Of a stretch of DNA of 64,000 nt, positions 35,968 through 44,989 are shown piece after piece; within the stretch, counting starts at the first letter, position 1; each line of letters begins with the position of its first letter. The notes beneath the pieces are model-generated. The model worked only from the letters and a program-made list of their open reading frames with translations, did not search any database and had not been told where the DNA came from. Source of the stretch: Hominisplanchenecus murintestinalis (lineage in GTDB: Bacteria; Bacillota; Clostridia; Lachnospirales; Lachnospiraceae); contig SRZB01000005.1 in the NCBI GenBank assembly GCA_004793585.1, forward strand, positions 1 to 64,000, given 5' to 3'. The translations under genes and the position numbers were made by a program.

Positions 35968-36745
35968 TCACAGGAGGCTGTGCTGTCTGGCCGTGGTAAA
36001 GCTGAATATTGTCTGCGAGATATTTCTGCAGCGTAGAGTCTGACAAACCGCTGTAAGCCAGGCGGTAAGGCATAGTAAAGTCAATAGCGCCGGACTGTTT
36101 TACGTACTCTGTCAGCAGGTTGTTTCCATTTTTCGAGCCCCTGGCTTTCCCCAGAATGGCAACCTCTCCATGTTCAACGGCAATTACCGGTTTAATGGAA
36201 AGCAGAGTGCCGGCCAGGGCGGCGGCAGAAGAAATACGTCCTCCCTTTTTCAGATATTCCAGAGTATTCAGCAGGGCAATCAACCGTAGACTGCCCTTTT
36301 TCTCTTCCAAATCCGCCGCAATTTCCGGGGCAGACTTCCCAAGGCTGCGCAGCTTTTGGGCGTATTCTACAAGAACCTGCTCTCCGAGAGATACATTCTG
36401 GCTGTCTACAACGGTGATGCAATCCTCATAATCTGCCGCCGCCACGCAGGCGCTCTGGTAACAGCCGGAAAGCTTAGAAGAAATCGTAATGCATACGGCA
36501 GTATCCCCGGCTTCTTTTATTTCTTTGAATTTTTCTCCATATTCATAAGGCGTTAGCTGGCTGGTCGTCGGCATGATTCCCGTTTCAATCAGTTTTTCAA
36601 AAAATTCCTGGTGATTTAGCGTAACGCCGTCCAGGAATTCCTCATCGCCAAACATGGTCTTTAATGGAAGGACGTCGATATTCATTTCTTTTGCTTTTTC
36701 CTGTGTGATATCACATGCAGAATCTACGATAATTTTAACACTCAT
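35897..36745 (-). CDS. DegV family fatty-acid-binding protein
   Basis: This 282-residue protein binds a fatty acid and in several Firmicutes supplies exogenous fatty acids to the FakA kinase. The DegV pattern is clear: KIIVDSACDIT at the start, TSQLTPYEY in the middle and the GTHVGPGA motif near the end. No fakA is nearby. It is transcribed alone, leftward. Its 3' end overlaps that of the FtsX-like gene by 71 bp. The 245-bp gap upstream (36746-36990) holds both divergent promoters and, near 36853, GTAACAGTTCCGGC, a 12/14 match to the MITE end that may be chance. Confidence 0.9.
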   Translation of the reverse strand: MSVKIIVDSACDITQEKAKEMNIDVLPLKTMFGDEEFLDGVTLNHQEFFEKLIETGIMPTTSQLTPYEYGEKFKEIKEAGDTAVCITISSKLSGCYQSACVAAADYEDCITVVDSQNVSLGEQVLVEYAQKLRSLGKSAPEIAADLEEKKGSLRLIALLNTLEYLKKGGRISSAAALAGTLLSIKPVIAVEHGEVAILGKARGSKNGNNLLTEYVKQSGAIDFTMPYRLAYSGLSDSTLQKYLADNIQLYHGQTAQPPVTTIGSAIGTHVGPGAIAAAFFAK

Positions 36746-36923
36746 CCTTATTTCCCCCTATATGTATTTAATTTTTGCGGGCAGCAGGCGATGCGCCTGC
36801 ATCCGGCGTCTGTCCGCGGGACATTTTAGAACGTTTCTGCCGATGAAATCATTGTAACAGTTCCGGCAGGCGCAGGCAAGAAGAAATAGAGCAGGCACAA
36901 TTTCGTCCGCCTGAAAATTATCC

Positions 36924-36952
36924 TTGCCAATTATATTTATAACCAGTATAAT
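36924..36952 (+). promoter_or_regulatory. Promoter of the lacI-family gene
   Basis: TTGCCA (36924-36929), a 17-bp spacer and TATAAT (36947-36952), a strong sigma-A promoter 38 bp before the ATG. Confidence 0.75.
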
Positions 36953-36990
36953 AAATTAGTGTTTAGTAAAAGCAAGGCGGGGGAACAAGA

Positions 36991-38019
36991 ATGGCTACTA
37001 TTAGAGATTTAGCGAAGCGAACCGGATTTTCGGTAGCGACGATTTCGCGGGTTTTGAATAATGACCCGGCGATGAAAGTAACAGATAGTACGCGGGCGAA
37101 GATACTGGAAGCGGCAGATGAGCTGAATTATGTGCGGACAAAACCTAAATATGCAGCGAAACAGCATTTGCGGCATATTGCGATTGCAGAGATGATGTCC
37201 CAGCGGGAAAAGCTGGCGGATCCTTATTATCTGTATCTGAAAAATTATGTGGTGCGTGCATGTATGGAGCAAGGGTATAGGGTTTCCTATCTGGCAGAAA
37301 GCGAAGGGAACTATCAGGCGCTGGAAAATGAATTGCTGGATGGGATATTGGCGATAGGGATTTTTTCAGAGAACCAGATTACACAGATGGCCGGTATTAC
37401 TAAGTCGATTGTATTTGTAGACTCTTCACCTGAGGAGGAGCAGTTTGATTCGGTGGTGCTGAATTTCAGGCTGGGCGTGGAGCAGGCGCTTGAGTACCTG
37501 ATGCGGCATGGGCATCACAGAATAGGATTTTTGGGGCCTACATATAAACTGGATCAGAAAAAACGTCCTGCACTGGAAGTGCGGAGGCAGTATTTTAAAG
37601 AATATATGACAAAAACAGGACGTTATGACGAGCGCTGGATGATTGATACTATGCTGACGATTGAGGAAACGCGCGGGCAGGTAGAAAAGTGGATGAAATC
37701 CGGCGAAGAGCGGCCTACGGCATTCATAGCATATAACGAAGGGACGGCTATCACGGCAATGAGCGTATTCCGTGAGGTAGGAATCAGGATTCCCGAGGAC
37801 ATTTCTATCATAAGCTTTAACGATACCCCGCTGTCTATACTGATTGACCCGCCGCTGACGAGTGTCAATGCCCATTTGGAAAGTATGGGGAAAGAGGCGG
37901 TGAGGCTTTTGGAGGAGCGTATGGAAGCTCCCGGAAAGCTGCCTTATAAGGTGGTTTTGCCGCTGACGCTGACAGAGAGAAGAAGCGTTGCGGCCTGCGG
38001 ATTAAATTTTAGTAAATAA
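36991..38019 (+). CDS. LacI/GalR-family transcriptional regulator
   Basis: This 342-residue protein has a LacI-type helix-turn-helix and hinge (TIRDLAKRTGFSVATISRVLN) and a periplasmic-binding-like sensor domain (about 60-335), of the length expected for the GalR/EbgR branch. The ligand cannot be read from sequence. No sugar operon adjoins it, so its target is either elsewhere or itself. The MITE inserted 58 bp after its stop. Confidence 0.92.
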   Translation: MATIRDLAKRTGFSVATISRVLNNDPAMKVTDSTRAKILEAADELNYVRTKPKYAAKQHLRHIAIAEMMSQREKLADPYYLYLKNYVVRACMEQGYRVSYLAESEGNYQALENELLDGILAIGIFSENQITQMAGITKSIVFVDSSPEEEQFDSVVLNFRLGVEQALEYLMRHGHHRIGFLGPTYKLDQKKRPALEVRRQYFKEYMTKTGRYDERWMIDTMLTIEETRGQVEKWMKSGEERPTAFIAYNEGTAITAMSVFREVGIRIPEDISIISFNDTPLSILIDPPLTSVNAHLESMGKEAVRLLEERMEAPGKLPYKVVLPLTLTERRSVAACGLNFSK

Positions 38020-38068
38020 AGCAGTTCCTGTTCGTTTTCTTTGATACGAAAAGTAAATATTTATGCAA

Positions 38069-38226
38069 AAAAGTTTGTAACAGTTCAGCCTGCGGCTTCA
38101 CTGTTACGGAATCCAGCCCATTTAAAGTTTGCTGTTCGCAAAGGGCTGGATTCTCCGGCTGAATTTACGCATTCTCACGGACTTGCAGCAAGTGCAAAGT
38201 CCTGGGCTGAACTGTTACAAAAGTTT
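38069..38226 (-). mobile_element. MITE copy 2, IS66-type ends, inverted relative to copy 1
   Basis: A 142-bp element (38077-38218) has perfect 14-bp terminal inverted repeats GTAACAGTTCAGCC and GGCTGAACTGTTAC. It is flanked by the perfect 8-bp direct repeat AAAAGTTT (38069-38076 and 38219-38226). Its reverse complement aligns along its length with the element at 14696-14825, which has lost about 12 bp in the middle. It lies between the lacI-type gene and the SRP RNA promoter, whose -35 box begins 25 bp beyond the duplication. Confidence 0.88.
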
Positions 38227-38250
38227 TCTACATAATAAAAAAAGTGAGAA

Positions 38251-38279
38251 TTGACAAATATTCCGATTCGGGTTATAGT
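38251..38279 (+). promoter_or_regulatory. Promoter of the SRP RNA gene
   Basis: TTGACA (38251-38256), a 17-bp spacer and TATAGT (38274-38279). Transcription should start near 38286, about 39 bp before the mature RNA. Confidence 0.8.
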
Positions 38280-38322
38280 AAGAAAGTACATGAAATCATG
38301 TGTCCTGGATATGTCATAACAT

Positions 38323-38588
38323 TTCCGCGCAGCCGGGGAGTTAGCGGTGCCCTGTACCTGCAATCCGCTACAGCAGGGGTGATGCAGAACAGAGGGTCTT
38401 TCATTGCGGAGCTGCCCTTTATAAGTGGCGTTGACGTCTGGGTCTTGCGCAACAGAACTCTGTGAACCGTGTCAGGGCAGGAATGCAGCAGCACTAAGCA
38501 GAATCTTCTGTGTGCCGCGAGGCAGCCTGGGCCGAGTTAACTGTAGAGGTAACGTCTGTGATGGGGATTCGACGGAATGCGCGCGGAT
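38323..38588 (+). ncRNA. ffs: Signal recognition particle RNA, large Gram-positive type
   Basis: The sequence follows the Bacillus scRNA pattern. The 5' domain contains GTTAGCGGTGCCCTGTACC and CAATCCGCTA. The GTTGACGTCTGGGTCTTGCGCAACAG segment follows, then the Ffh-binding helix 8 loop GGCAGGAATGCAGCAGCA, then GCCTGGGCCGAGTTAACTG and ATTCGACGGAATG. The ends CCGCGC (38325-38330) and GCGCGG (38581-38586) pair to close helix 5. At about 262 nt it is the Alu-containing form. It scaffolds Ffh for co-translational targeting of membrane and secreted proteins. Ends are approximate because the primary transcript is processed. Confidence 0.95.
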
Positions 38589-38618
38589 TAAATAAATTTA
38601 GATGAATAAGACAAAAGA

Positions 38619-38664
38619 ATGCGTGGAACTTTGTAAATAGAAAAAGTTTCACGCATTTTTTATG
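38619..38664 (+). terminator. Intrinsic terminator after the SRP RNA
   Basis: AATGCGTG-AACTTT pairs with AAAGTT-CACGCATT, followed by TTTT. It lies just before the trxA ribosome binding site, so trxA either depends on readthrough or on a promoter I cannot identify. Confidence 0.8.
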
Positions 38665-38681
38665 AAAAGGAGAAAGTTCTT

Positions 38682-38987
38682 ATGGCAATGGAATTGAGGA
38701 ATGACAATTTTAAAAAAGAGGTGCTGGAGTCTAAGATTCCGGTTTTGGTGGATTTCTGGGCAGACTGGTGCGGGCCATGCAAAATGGTCGCGCCGATTAT
38801 TGAGGAGATTGCAAAGGAACTGAAGGATGCGAAGGTTGGTAAGGTGAATGTAGATGAGCAGTCGGAGCTGGCGGCGGAATACAGGATTATGTCCATCCCT
38901 ACTTTAATGGTATTTAAAGATGGCGCAGTGGTAAAGAAAGCAGTGGGCGCTGTATCGAAAGCAGAGATTCTGAATCTTCTGAAATAA
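38682..38987 (+). CDS. trxA: Thioredoxin
   Basis: This 101-residue redox protein reduces disulfides in cytosolic proteins. The active site is WCGPC in VDFWADWCGPCKMVAPI, and the cis-Pro loop is SIPTLMVFKDG. Length is typical of TrxA. GAAAAGGAGA precedes the start. It stands alone between two terminators. Confidence 0.95.
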   Translation: MAMELRNDNFKKEVLESKIPVLVDFWADWCGPCKMVAPIIEEIAKELKDAKVGKVNVDEQSELAAEYRIMSIPTLMVFKDGAVVKKAVGAVSKAEILNLLK

Positions 38988-39032
38988 AATTTCGGGAATC
39001 AAAAGTGCTTAATATTTATATTTTGAAAAAGA

Positions 39033-39080
39033 AAGAGGAAAACAGCCATGTATTCATATAGCTGTTTTCCTCTTGTTTCT
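39033..39080. terminator. Bidirectional terminator between convergent trxA and the methyltransferase gene
   Basis: AAGAGGAAAACAGC (39033-39046) and GCTGTTTTCCTCTT (39061-39074) form a perfect 14-bp stem. T-rich runs lie on both outer sides. Confidence 0.85.
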
Positions 39081-39082
39081 TA

Positions 39083-39949
39083 TCAAGGAGTTTTCTTCAA
39101 TATCTTTACGAGTTCCCGTATAAATTCCGGCGTGGTGCCGCAGCATCCTCCGACAATATCCGCCCCTAACTCTACCAGCCGTTTCATATGACGGGCAAAC
39201 TCCGGAGCGTCCATGCTGTAATGAGCCTCGCCCTTTTCATCAATAGTGGGCATTCCGGCATTTGGCTTAGCAATGACGGGAACCGTCAGGCTGTCTTTTA
39301 AAGAAGAAATGATGGATTCGAACTGATCCGGCCCTGAGGAGCAGTTGATACCCACAGCGTCTGCGCCGATTTCCTGCAGGGTGACAGCCGTTTCGAAAAT
39401 GTTTCCTCCAAAGAACAGGCTTCCGTCAGATTCAATTGTTAATGAACAGAGAATAGGTAAACCGCAGACTGCATGTGCTGCTTCCACAGCGGCCATAGTT
39501 TCATCTAACGTCATCATGGTTTCTGCCACCAGGAGGTCTGCGCCTGCATCTGCCAGGCAGGAAATCTGTTCCTGGTATACATTGTAAAGTTCTTCATAGG
39601 GAATGTCGGTCTTTCCGGTAGTAGTCAGGTCGCCTGCGACGTAACACCGTTCTTTTGCACAGGATTTTGAGAGACTTACCAGCCGGGAAATCATGGATAT
39701 CATCTCGTCCTCCAGTCCGTGCTCCTTCAGGGAAATCCTGTTGGCGGCAAAGGTAGGGGCATAGATAATCTGTGAACCTGCGTCTACATATTCTTGCTGA
39801 AGTTTGGTCAGCGCCGCGGGATGTTCCAGTATCCATTGTTCTGTGCAGACACCTTTAGGCATCCCGGCTTTCATAAGATTAGAGCCGGTAGCGCCGTCCA
39901 AAATCAGAGGTCCCCGGCTTACGAGATTTTGAAATTCCTGTTTTGTCAT
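39083..39949 (-). CDS. Homocysteine S-methyltransferase family protein
   Basis: This 288-residue enzyme transfers a methyl group to homocysteine to make methionine. It has the zinc-thiolate ligands of the family: Cys in GINCSSGP and the pair in GGCCGT. The start LVSRGPLILDGATGSNL is typical. It corresponds to the stand-alone N-terminal module of MetH or to MmuM/BHMT; no folate-binding or cobalamin domain is attached. The methyl donor is therefore unknown (S-methylmethionine, a corrinoid protein or a betaine). It is transcribed from a promoter at 40033-40061. I looked for SAM-I and T-box features in its leader and saw none. Confidence 0.87.
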   Translation of the reverse strand: MTKQEFQNLVSRGPLILDGATGSNLMKAGMPKGVCTEQWILEHPAALTKLQQEYVDAGSQIIYAPTFAANRISLKEHGLEDEMISMISRLVSLSKSCAKERCYVAGDLTTTGKTDIPYEELYNVYQEQISCLADAGADLLVAETMMTLDETMAAVEAAHAVCGLPILCSLTIESDGSLFFGGNIFETAVTLQEIGADAVGINCSSGPDQFESIISSLKDSLTVPVIAKPNAGMPTIDEKGEAHYSMDAPEFARHMKRLVELGADIVGGCCGTTPEFIRELVKILKKTP

Positions 39950-40032
39950 GGTCGTTTCCTTTCTGTATGTGGTTTTTGAGTGATAACCAATCAGGACTCC
40001 GTGGGAGCCTCCTCAAATCTGTTGGTATTCAT

Positions 40033-40061
40033 AAAGTAGCATGGCAGACGGGGAATGTCAA
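40033..40061 (-). promoter_or_regulatory. Promoter of the homocysteine methyltransferase gene
   Basis: On the minus strand TTGACA (40061-40056), a 17-bp spacer and TACTTT (40038-40033). The leader is about 75 nt. The rest of the 302-bp gap to the next gene holds the MMPL promoter and operators and nothing else that I can see. Confidence 0.65.
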
Positions 40062-40169
40062 TATAGAGCCGGTATAGCTGTCGGTGGCGAGAATCGCTTC
40101 GGCAGACTTTTGAGACAGGCAGTAGGCTTGGGCAATTTCTAAATAAATTCTAAAAATGCAAAAATAGAA

Positions 40170-40225
40170 TTGACTATTGGTCATTTATAGTGTATAACGT
40201 GATATAGATAAATGACTAATAGTCA
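40170..40225 (+). promoter_or_regulatory. MMPL promoter with two TetR-type operators
   Basis: TTGACT (40170-40175), a 17-bp spacer and TATAAC (40193-40198). Operator 1, TGACTATTGGTCA (40171-40183), overlaps the -35 box. Operator 2, TGACTAATAGTCA (40213-40225), lies just after the transcription start. Both fit TGAC-N5-GTCA, and their centres are 42 bp apart, about four helical turns. This is a typical repression layout for a TetR-family dimer. Confidence 0.75.
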
Positions 40226-40260
40226 TTTGTGAGACATAGTTTAAGGAGGAGATGGATATT

Positions 40261-42366
40261 ATGGTGAAAATCGGAAAAAAGATTGTGAAGTTCCGGGCGC
40301 CTATCTTTATCCTGTGTATGCTGCTTCTGTTTCCCGCCGGGTGGGGCTACCTGAATACCAGGGTGAATTATGACATTCTGAGTTACCTGCCGGATAGCCT
40401 GGAGACGGTAAAGGGGCAGGATATTATGGTGGATGAGTTCGGCATGGGCGCATTTTCCATGGTGATTGTGGAAGATATGGAACCGAAGGATGTGGTGAAG
40501 CTAAAGGAAGAGATTGAGGGTGTGGAGCATGTGAAGGACGTCCTCTGGTATGACAGCGTAATGGATATCAGCGTGCCGATTGAAATGCTGCCGGATAAAA
40601 TCCGGGAGGCGTTTAACCAGGGAAACGCAACGATGATGATTGCCCTGTTTGATGAAACGACTTCGACGGACAATACGATGCAGGCTGTCAGCGATATGCG
40701 GGCTTTGTGTCAGGAAAAGTGTTACATTAGCGGAATGTCCGGCGTGGTTACGGATATTAAGAATCTGGCAATGGGAGAAATGCCGATTTATGTGATGATT
40801 GCAGTTGTCCTGAGTTTGATTGTCCTGGGGCTGACGATGGAGTCTTTTCTTGTTCCGCTGATTTTTCTTCTGAGTATTGGGATTGCCATTGTTTACAATA
40901 TGGGAACGAACAGCTTTCTGGGGGATATTTCTTATCTGACCCAGGCATTGGCGGCAGTATTGCAGCTTGGGGTAACGCTGGACTACTCCATTTTCCTGCT
41001 GAATAATTACGAGGAGAATAAGCAGCGGTTTGAAGGGGATAAGGAGCGTGCCATGAGCCATGCGATTGCCAACACCTTCAAATCAGTGGTAGGAAGTTCG
41101 ATAACGACGATTGCCGGGTTTGCAGCTCTTTGCTTTATGACGTTCCGGCTTGGACTTAATATCGGCGTTGTAATGATGAAAGGTGTGGCGATCGGGGTTG
41201 TCTGCTGCGTGACCCTGCTTCCTGCGATGGTACTGCTGTTTGATAAAGCGATTGAAAAGACCAGGCATAAGCCGCTGATTCCCAGCCTGGATAAGATTTC
41301 ACATTTTGTAACAAAGCATTATAAAGTATGGATGGCAATTTTCCTGGCGCTTTTCATCCCGGCGCTCTACGGAAATAACCACAACAAGGTGTACTACAAT
41401 ATCGATAAATCTTTGCCGGACACCCTGGAGAGCGCAGTAGCAAACGAAAAACTGTCGAACCGATTCCATCTCAGCAATGTATATATGCTGCTTCTGGAAA
41501 ATGGCATAGACGCCAAAGATAAGCAGGAGATGATAGAGCAGGTGAAAGAAGTAGACGGCGTGAAGTGGTGCATCGGTATGAGCTCTGTTGTGGGAAGCGG
41601 GGTTCCGGAGGAGATGATACCGGAGGAACTGAGTAAAATGCTTCAGGGAGAAAATTATGAGGTGGAATTTGTGGCGTCTGATTTTGCCAGCGCCACGGAT
41701 GAGCAGAATGAGCAGATTAGACAGGTAGACCGGATTGTAAAAGGATTCAATAAAAATTCCATGGTTATCGGGGAGGCGCCTTTGATGAAGGACTTGTCAG
41801 ATGTCTCGTCAACGGATACAAGGAATGTAAATATTGCTTCAATTGCTGCAATTTTTGTGATAATTATGCTGGTATTTAAGTCGGTTTCCCTCCCGTTCCT
41901 TCTGGTTCTGGTAATAGAATTTGCAATTTTTGTAAATATGGCGATTCCCTGTTATGCAGGGACAGAGCTTCCCTTTGTAGCAAGTATCGTAATAGGTACG
42001 GTGCAGCTTGGTTCTACTGTGGATTACGCCATTTTGATGACCAGCAAGTACCAGAGGGAGAGGAGCCGGGGCGCGGGCAAGAAGGAGGCAATTCGGAGGG
42101 CGCATTGTTCCTCTATGAAATCTATATTGGTCAGCGGTATCAGCTTTTTTGCCGCGACGTTTGGCGTAGGATTGTATTCTGAGATTGATATGGTGAGTGC
42201 GCTGTGCATCCTGCTTTCCAGGGGCGCAGTGATTAGTACCATTGTAGTAATCTGTATTCTGCCGGCAATGTTTATGGCATTTGACAAAGTAATCTGTAAA
42301 ACTTCCATCGGCTTTCTGCCGAAGGAGCAAAAAGCGGCAGGAAAAGAACAGGCCGCACAGTCTTGA
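40261..42366 (+). CDS. MMPL/RND-family membrane exporter
   Basis: This protein of about 701 residues has the two-fold RND/MMPL plan. It has TM1 near the start, an extracytoplasmic domain (about 35-165), a five-helix bundle, then a second membrane segment, domain (about 375-525) and bundle. LGVTLDYSIFLLNNYEE and LGSTVDYAILMTSKYQRE are the paired TM4-type motifs with the proton-relay Asp residues. Such pumps export lipids, drugs or peptides using the proton gradient. AGGAGG (40244-40249) is 11 bases before ATG 40261 and only two before an in-frame ATG at 40252, so I prefer the former. It shares a transcript with the secreted repeat protein downstream and is controlled by two TetR-type operators. 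Confidence 0.88.
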   Translation: MVKIGKKIVKFRAPIFILCMLLLFPAGWGYLNTRVNYDILSYLPDSLETVKGQDIMVDEFGMGAFSMVIVEDMEPKDVVKLKEEIEGVEHVKDVLWYDSVMDISVPIEMLPDKIREAFNQGNATMMIALFDETTSTDNTMQAVSDMRALCQEKCYISGMSGVVTDIKNLAMGEMPIYVMIAVVLSLIVLGLTMESFLVPLIFLLSIGIAIVYNMGTNSFLGDISYLTQALAAVLQLGVTLDYSIFLLNNYEENKQRFEGDKERAMSHAIANTFKSVVGSSITTIAGFAALCFMTFRLGLNIGVVMMKGVAIGVVCCVTLLPAMVLLFDKAIEKTRHKPLIPSLDKISHFVTKHYKVWMAIFLALFIPALYGNNHNKVYYNIDKSLPDTLESAVANEKLSNRFHLSNVYMLLLENGIDAKDKQEMIEQVKEVDGVKWCIGMSSVVGSGVPEEMIPEELSKMLQGENYEVEFVASDFASATDEQNEQIRQVDRIVKGFNKNSMVIGEAPLMKDLSDVSSTDTRNVNIASIAAIFVIIMLVFKSVSLPFLLVLVIEFAIFVNMAIPCYAGTELPFVASIVIGTVQLGSTVDYAILMTSKYQRERSRGAGKKEAIRRAHCSSMKSILVSGISFFAATFGVGLYSEIDMVSALCILLSRGAVISTIVVICILPAMFMAFDKVICKTSIGFLPKEQKAAGKEQAAQS

Positions 42367-42383
42367 GACAGGAGGGTTTATTT

Positions 42384-44873
42384 ATGAATAGAAATAAAAG
42401 AGCAGTGAAGGCAGCGGCAGCCGGGCTTGCCGTGTTGATGGCGGGAAACGCATGTTTTGGAAATACCGTGTATGCGGCAAACCAGGAAAAGGAAGAAACA
42501 GTGTATGTGAAAGCAAATGCAGACGGAACAGTAGAGAAAACGATAGTGAGCAATTGGCTGAAAAATGAGGACGGCGCAGAGGAGCTTAAAGATGAGTCTG
42601 ATTTAACAGATATCAAAAATGTAAAAGGAGACGAGGAATTTTCCAGGGATGGAAAGAGCCTTACCTGGCAGGCGGCCGGAAATGATATTTATTATCAGGG
42701 AGAGACGGATAAAGAGCTGCCCGTCGGCGTAAAAATCACGTATTTTCTGGAGGGGAAGGAGATAACGGCAGAAGAGCTGGAGGGAAAGAGCGGGAAAGTG
42801 AGAATCCGCTTTGATTATACAAACAGCAGCCGGAAGGGGGAGGTGTACACACCGTTTACGATGGTGACAGGCGTGATACTGCCCACAGAAAAGTTTACAA
42901 ATGTCGAAGCTGAAAACGGAAAGGTAATCTCCGACGGCAGCAAAAATATTGTGGTGGGGATGGGATTTCCCGGCCTGGCAGAGAGCTTAAAGCTTTCGGA
43001 GTCAGAGCTTACCGAGGACTTGAAAGTACCGGATTATTTTGAGATTACTGCTGATGCAGAAGATTTTGCGCTGTCCATGACGGCAACCGTGGCGGCGTCA
43101 GGTGATTTAAGCGAGTATGGGCTGGATGATGTGGGCAGTCTGGATGATTTGAAGGATTCTCTGGATGAGCTTCAGGACGCGTCTACAAAGCTGGTGGACG
43201 GAAGCGGAGAGCTGGCGGACGGCGTTCAGGAATTGAGGGATGCCTGTGGGACTTTGCTTGACGGCATGAATACGGCAGATGAGAAAATGGGTGAACTGGC
43301 GGATGGTATCGGCACACTTGACGGAAAGAAGGGTGAACTGATTGAAGGGCTGAATACTCTGGCGAATGGTTTGGATACGCTGGACAAAAAGAAAGGAACT
43401 CTCAAAAAGGGCGTGGATGGGTTGAAGGACGGCCTGGATACCCTGAACAAAGAAAAAGGCTCTTTGACGAAGGGAATCAATACACTGTCAGCAGGAAGCA
43501 GCGCTTTGAAAACAGGGGGCGAGGCGCTGAAAACGGGAATTGATGCATATACGGCAGGGACCGGTGAGCTGGCGAAAGGGGTTGGCGCATATACGGCAGG
43601 GACCGATACCCTGGCGGCAGGCGTGGGCGCTTATGTGCCGGGAGCGTATCGTCTGGCACAGGGAGTCCAGGCTCTGAATGGGCAGCTTCAGCAGGCGGCA
43701 GGCGCGTCCCAGGCGCAGCAGCAGGAGCCGGAGGCAGACAAGGAGGCTGGAAAACAGCTGGAGGTGAGAGCACGTGCAGCAAAAGGGGAAGCAGAAAATC
43801 TGTCACAGGTGATGGAGCTGGCAGACGGTACCATCAGCAGCTTGTCTGTTTCCATAGAACAGAATCAGGCGGTGCTGGATACGCTGGAGGATGTGCAGGG
43901 CAGGCTTGGGGAAATTCCGGGAGCGCTGATTGCGGGGTATTCAGATACCTATCAAAACTATGTAAATGTGCTGAACACAGATATTTCTTATCTGAAAAAT
44001 GATATCCGGGTACAGAAAAAGGCGCTGAAAGCCTGGGAGGATTTCAAAGCATCCGCTAATGTGGAGACATTGAACAACACCCTGGACAGCATCGGAGAAG
44101 GCGCGGCGGCGCTGGCGGCTCCAAGAGCGGCGGCAGATACAGCAGTTTCGGGTGCAGCGGCCGACCCGTCTGTGCTTCTGGCAGGTGTGGCGCAGACGGT
44201 TTCCGGTATGGCAGAAGCTTCTGCACCGCTGGCAGATCAGGCAGCGGCCGACGCACTGGTTGGGGGAGCGACGCAGCTGGCAGGCTCTTCCGATACCCTG
44301 CGGGCAGGGGCAAAGCAGCTTACGGATAAGAGCGGCGAGCTTCAGAAAGGGGCTAAGGACGCAGCAGAGGGCGCGGCTTCTCTGGACGGGGGAATCGGTC
44401 AGGTAAAAACAGGGACGGCACGCTTTATGACGGGAATCGAGACGCTGGCAAAAGGCGGCGCAAAACTTCAGAAAGGCGTCGGCGCCTTAAATAACGGAAT
44501 CGACGCATTGGCTAAGGGAGGCGGCAAGCTCCAGGGAGGAGCCGGAACTTTGAGCGATGGCATCGGGAAGCTGGCAGAGGGAAGCAGTCTCTTAAAAAAT
44601 GGAACGGCAGAACTTGCGGGAGGCGGCACGAAGCTTACTGACGGCGTGGATGAACTTTTGGACGGAGCCGGAACATTGCGCGATGGGATGGAAGAATTTG
44701 ATAAAGACGGAATCCAGGAGCTGACAGGCGTATTTGACGATGGGGTTCAGAAGATTCTCGACAGGATTGAACTGGTGGCAGACGCCGGAAAGTCATACCA
44801 AACCTTCTCAGGGGCAAAAACGGGAATGAAAGGTAAAGTGAAATTCATCATAGAGACAGGATTTGAAAACTAA
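42384..44873 (+). CDS. Secreted coiled-coil repeat protein, YhgE/Pip-like, partner of the MMPL exporter
   Basis: This 829-residue protein has a signal peptide (about 1-32), a beta-rich N-terminal domain (about 35-230), and a long repeat region. The repeats follow a pattern such as LADGIGTLDGKKGEL and LAKGVGAYTAGTDTL, about 14 or 21 residues per unit, and recur after a helical middle part (about 455-590). They resemble the X-X-X-G-L heptads of the phage-infection protein Pip/YhgE and of ESX-type accessory proteins. Unlike YhgE there are no flanking membrane helices, so it should be released or held by its partner. It begins 18 bp after the MMPL gene. A rod-like extension that links the exporter to the cell wall is one possible role. 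Confidence 0.75.
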   Translation: MNRNKRAVKAAAAGLAVLMAGNACFGNTVYAANQEKEETVYVKANADGTVEKTIVSNWLKNEDGAEELKDESDLTDIKNVKGDEEFSRDGKSLTWQAAGNDIYYQGETDKELPVGVKITYFLEGKEITAEELEGKSGKVRIRFDYTNSSRKGEVYTPFTMVTGVILPTEKFTNVEAENGKVISDGSKNIVVGMGFPGLAESLKLSESELTEDLKVPDYFEITADAEDFALSMTATVAASGDLSEYGLDDVGSLDDLKDSLDELQDASTKLVDGSGELADGVQELRDACGTLLDGMNTADEKMGELADGIGTLDGKKGELIEGLNTLANGLDTLDKKKGTLKKGVDGLKDGLDTLNKEKGSLTKGINTLSAGSSALKTGGEALKTGIDAYTAGTGELAKGVGAYTAGTDTLAAGVGAYVPGAYRLAQGVQALNGQLQQAAGASQAQQQEPEADKEAGKQLEVRARAAKGEAENLSQVMELADGTISSLSVSIEQNQAVLDTLEDVQGRLGEIPGALIAGYSDTYQNYVNVLNTDISYLKNDIRVQKKALKAWEDFKASANVETLNNTLDSIGEGAAALAAPRAAADTAVSGAAADPSVLLAGVAQTVSGMAEASAPLADQAAADALVGGATQLAGSSDTLRAGAKQLTDKSGELQKGAKDAAEGAASLDGGIGQVKTGTARFMTGIETLAKGGAKLQKGVGALNNGIDALAKGGGKLQGGAGTLSDGIGKLAEGSSLLKNGTAELAGGGTKLTDGVDELLDGAGTLRDGMEEFDKDGIQELTGVFDDGVQKILDRIELVADAGKSYQTFSGAKTGMKGKVKFIIETGFEN

Positions 44874-44989
44874 ATAGAGGATTGATTTGTATGCAGTACA
44901 ATATTAAATCACGGTTGACGCTTTACTTTGCGCTTCAAAAATGATATAGTTTTTTCTAAGAAATGACTTATACAAGGAGGGCAAAACCA

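Noticed and set aside
38041-38235. 64-residue frame sharing peptide sequence with the frame at 14.6 kb
   Set aside because: It is the translated MITE with flanks and has no start signals.
39950-40032. Possible SAM or T-box riboswitch before the homocysteine methyltransferase gene
   Set aside because: I searched the leader for the SAM-I core and T-box sequences and found neither; it is also too short (about 75 nt).
43477-43806. Pro/Leu-rich minus-strand frame
   Set aside because: It is the antisense shadow of the repeat region of the secreted coiled-coil protein.
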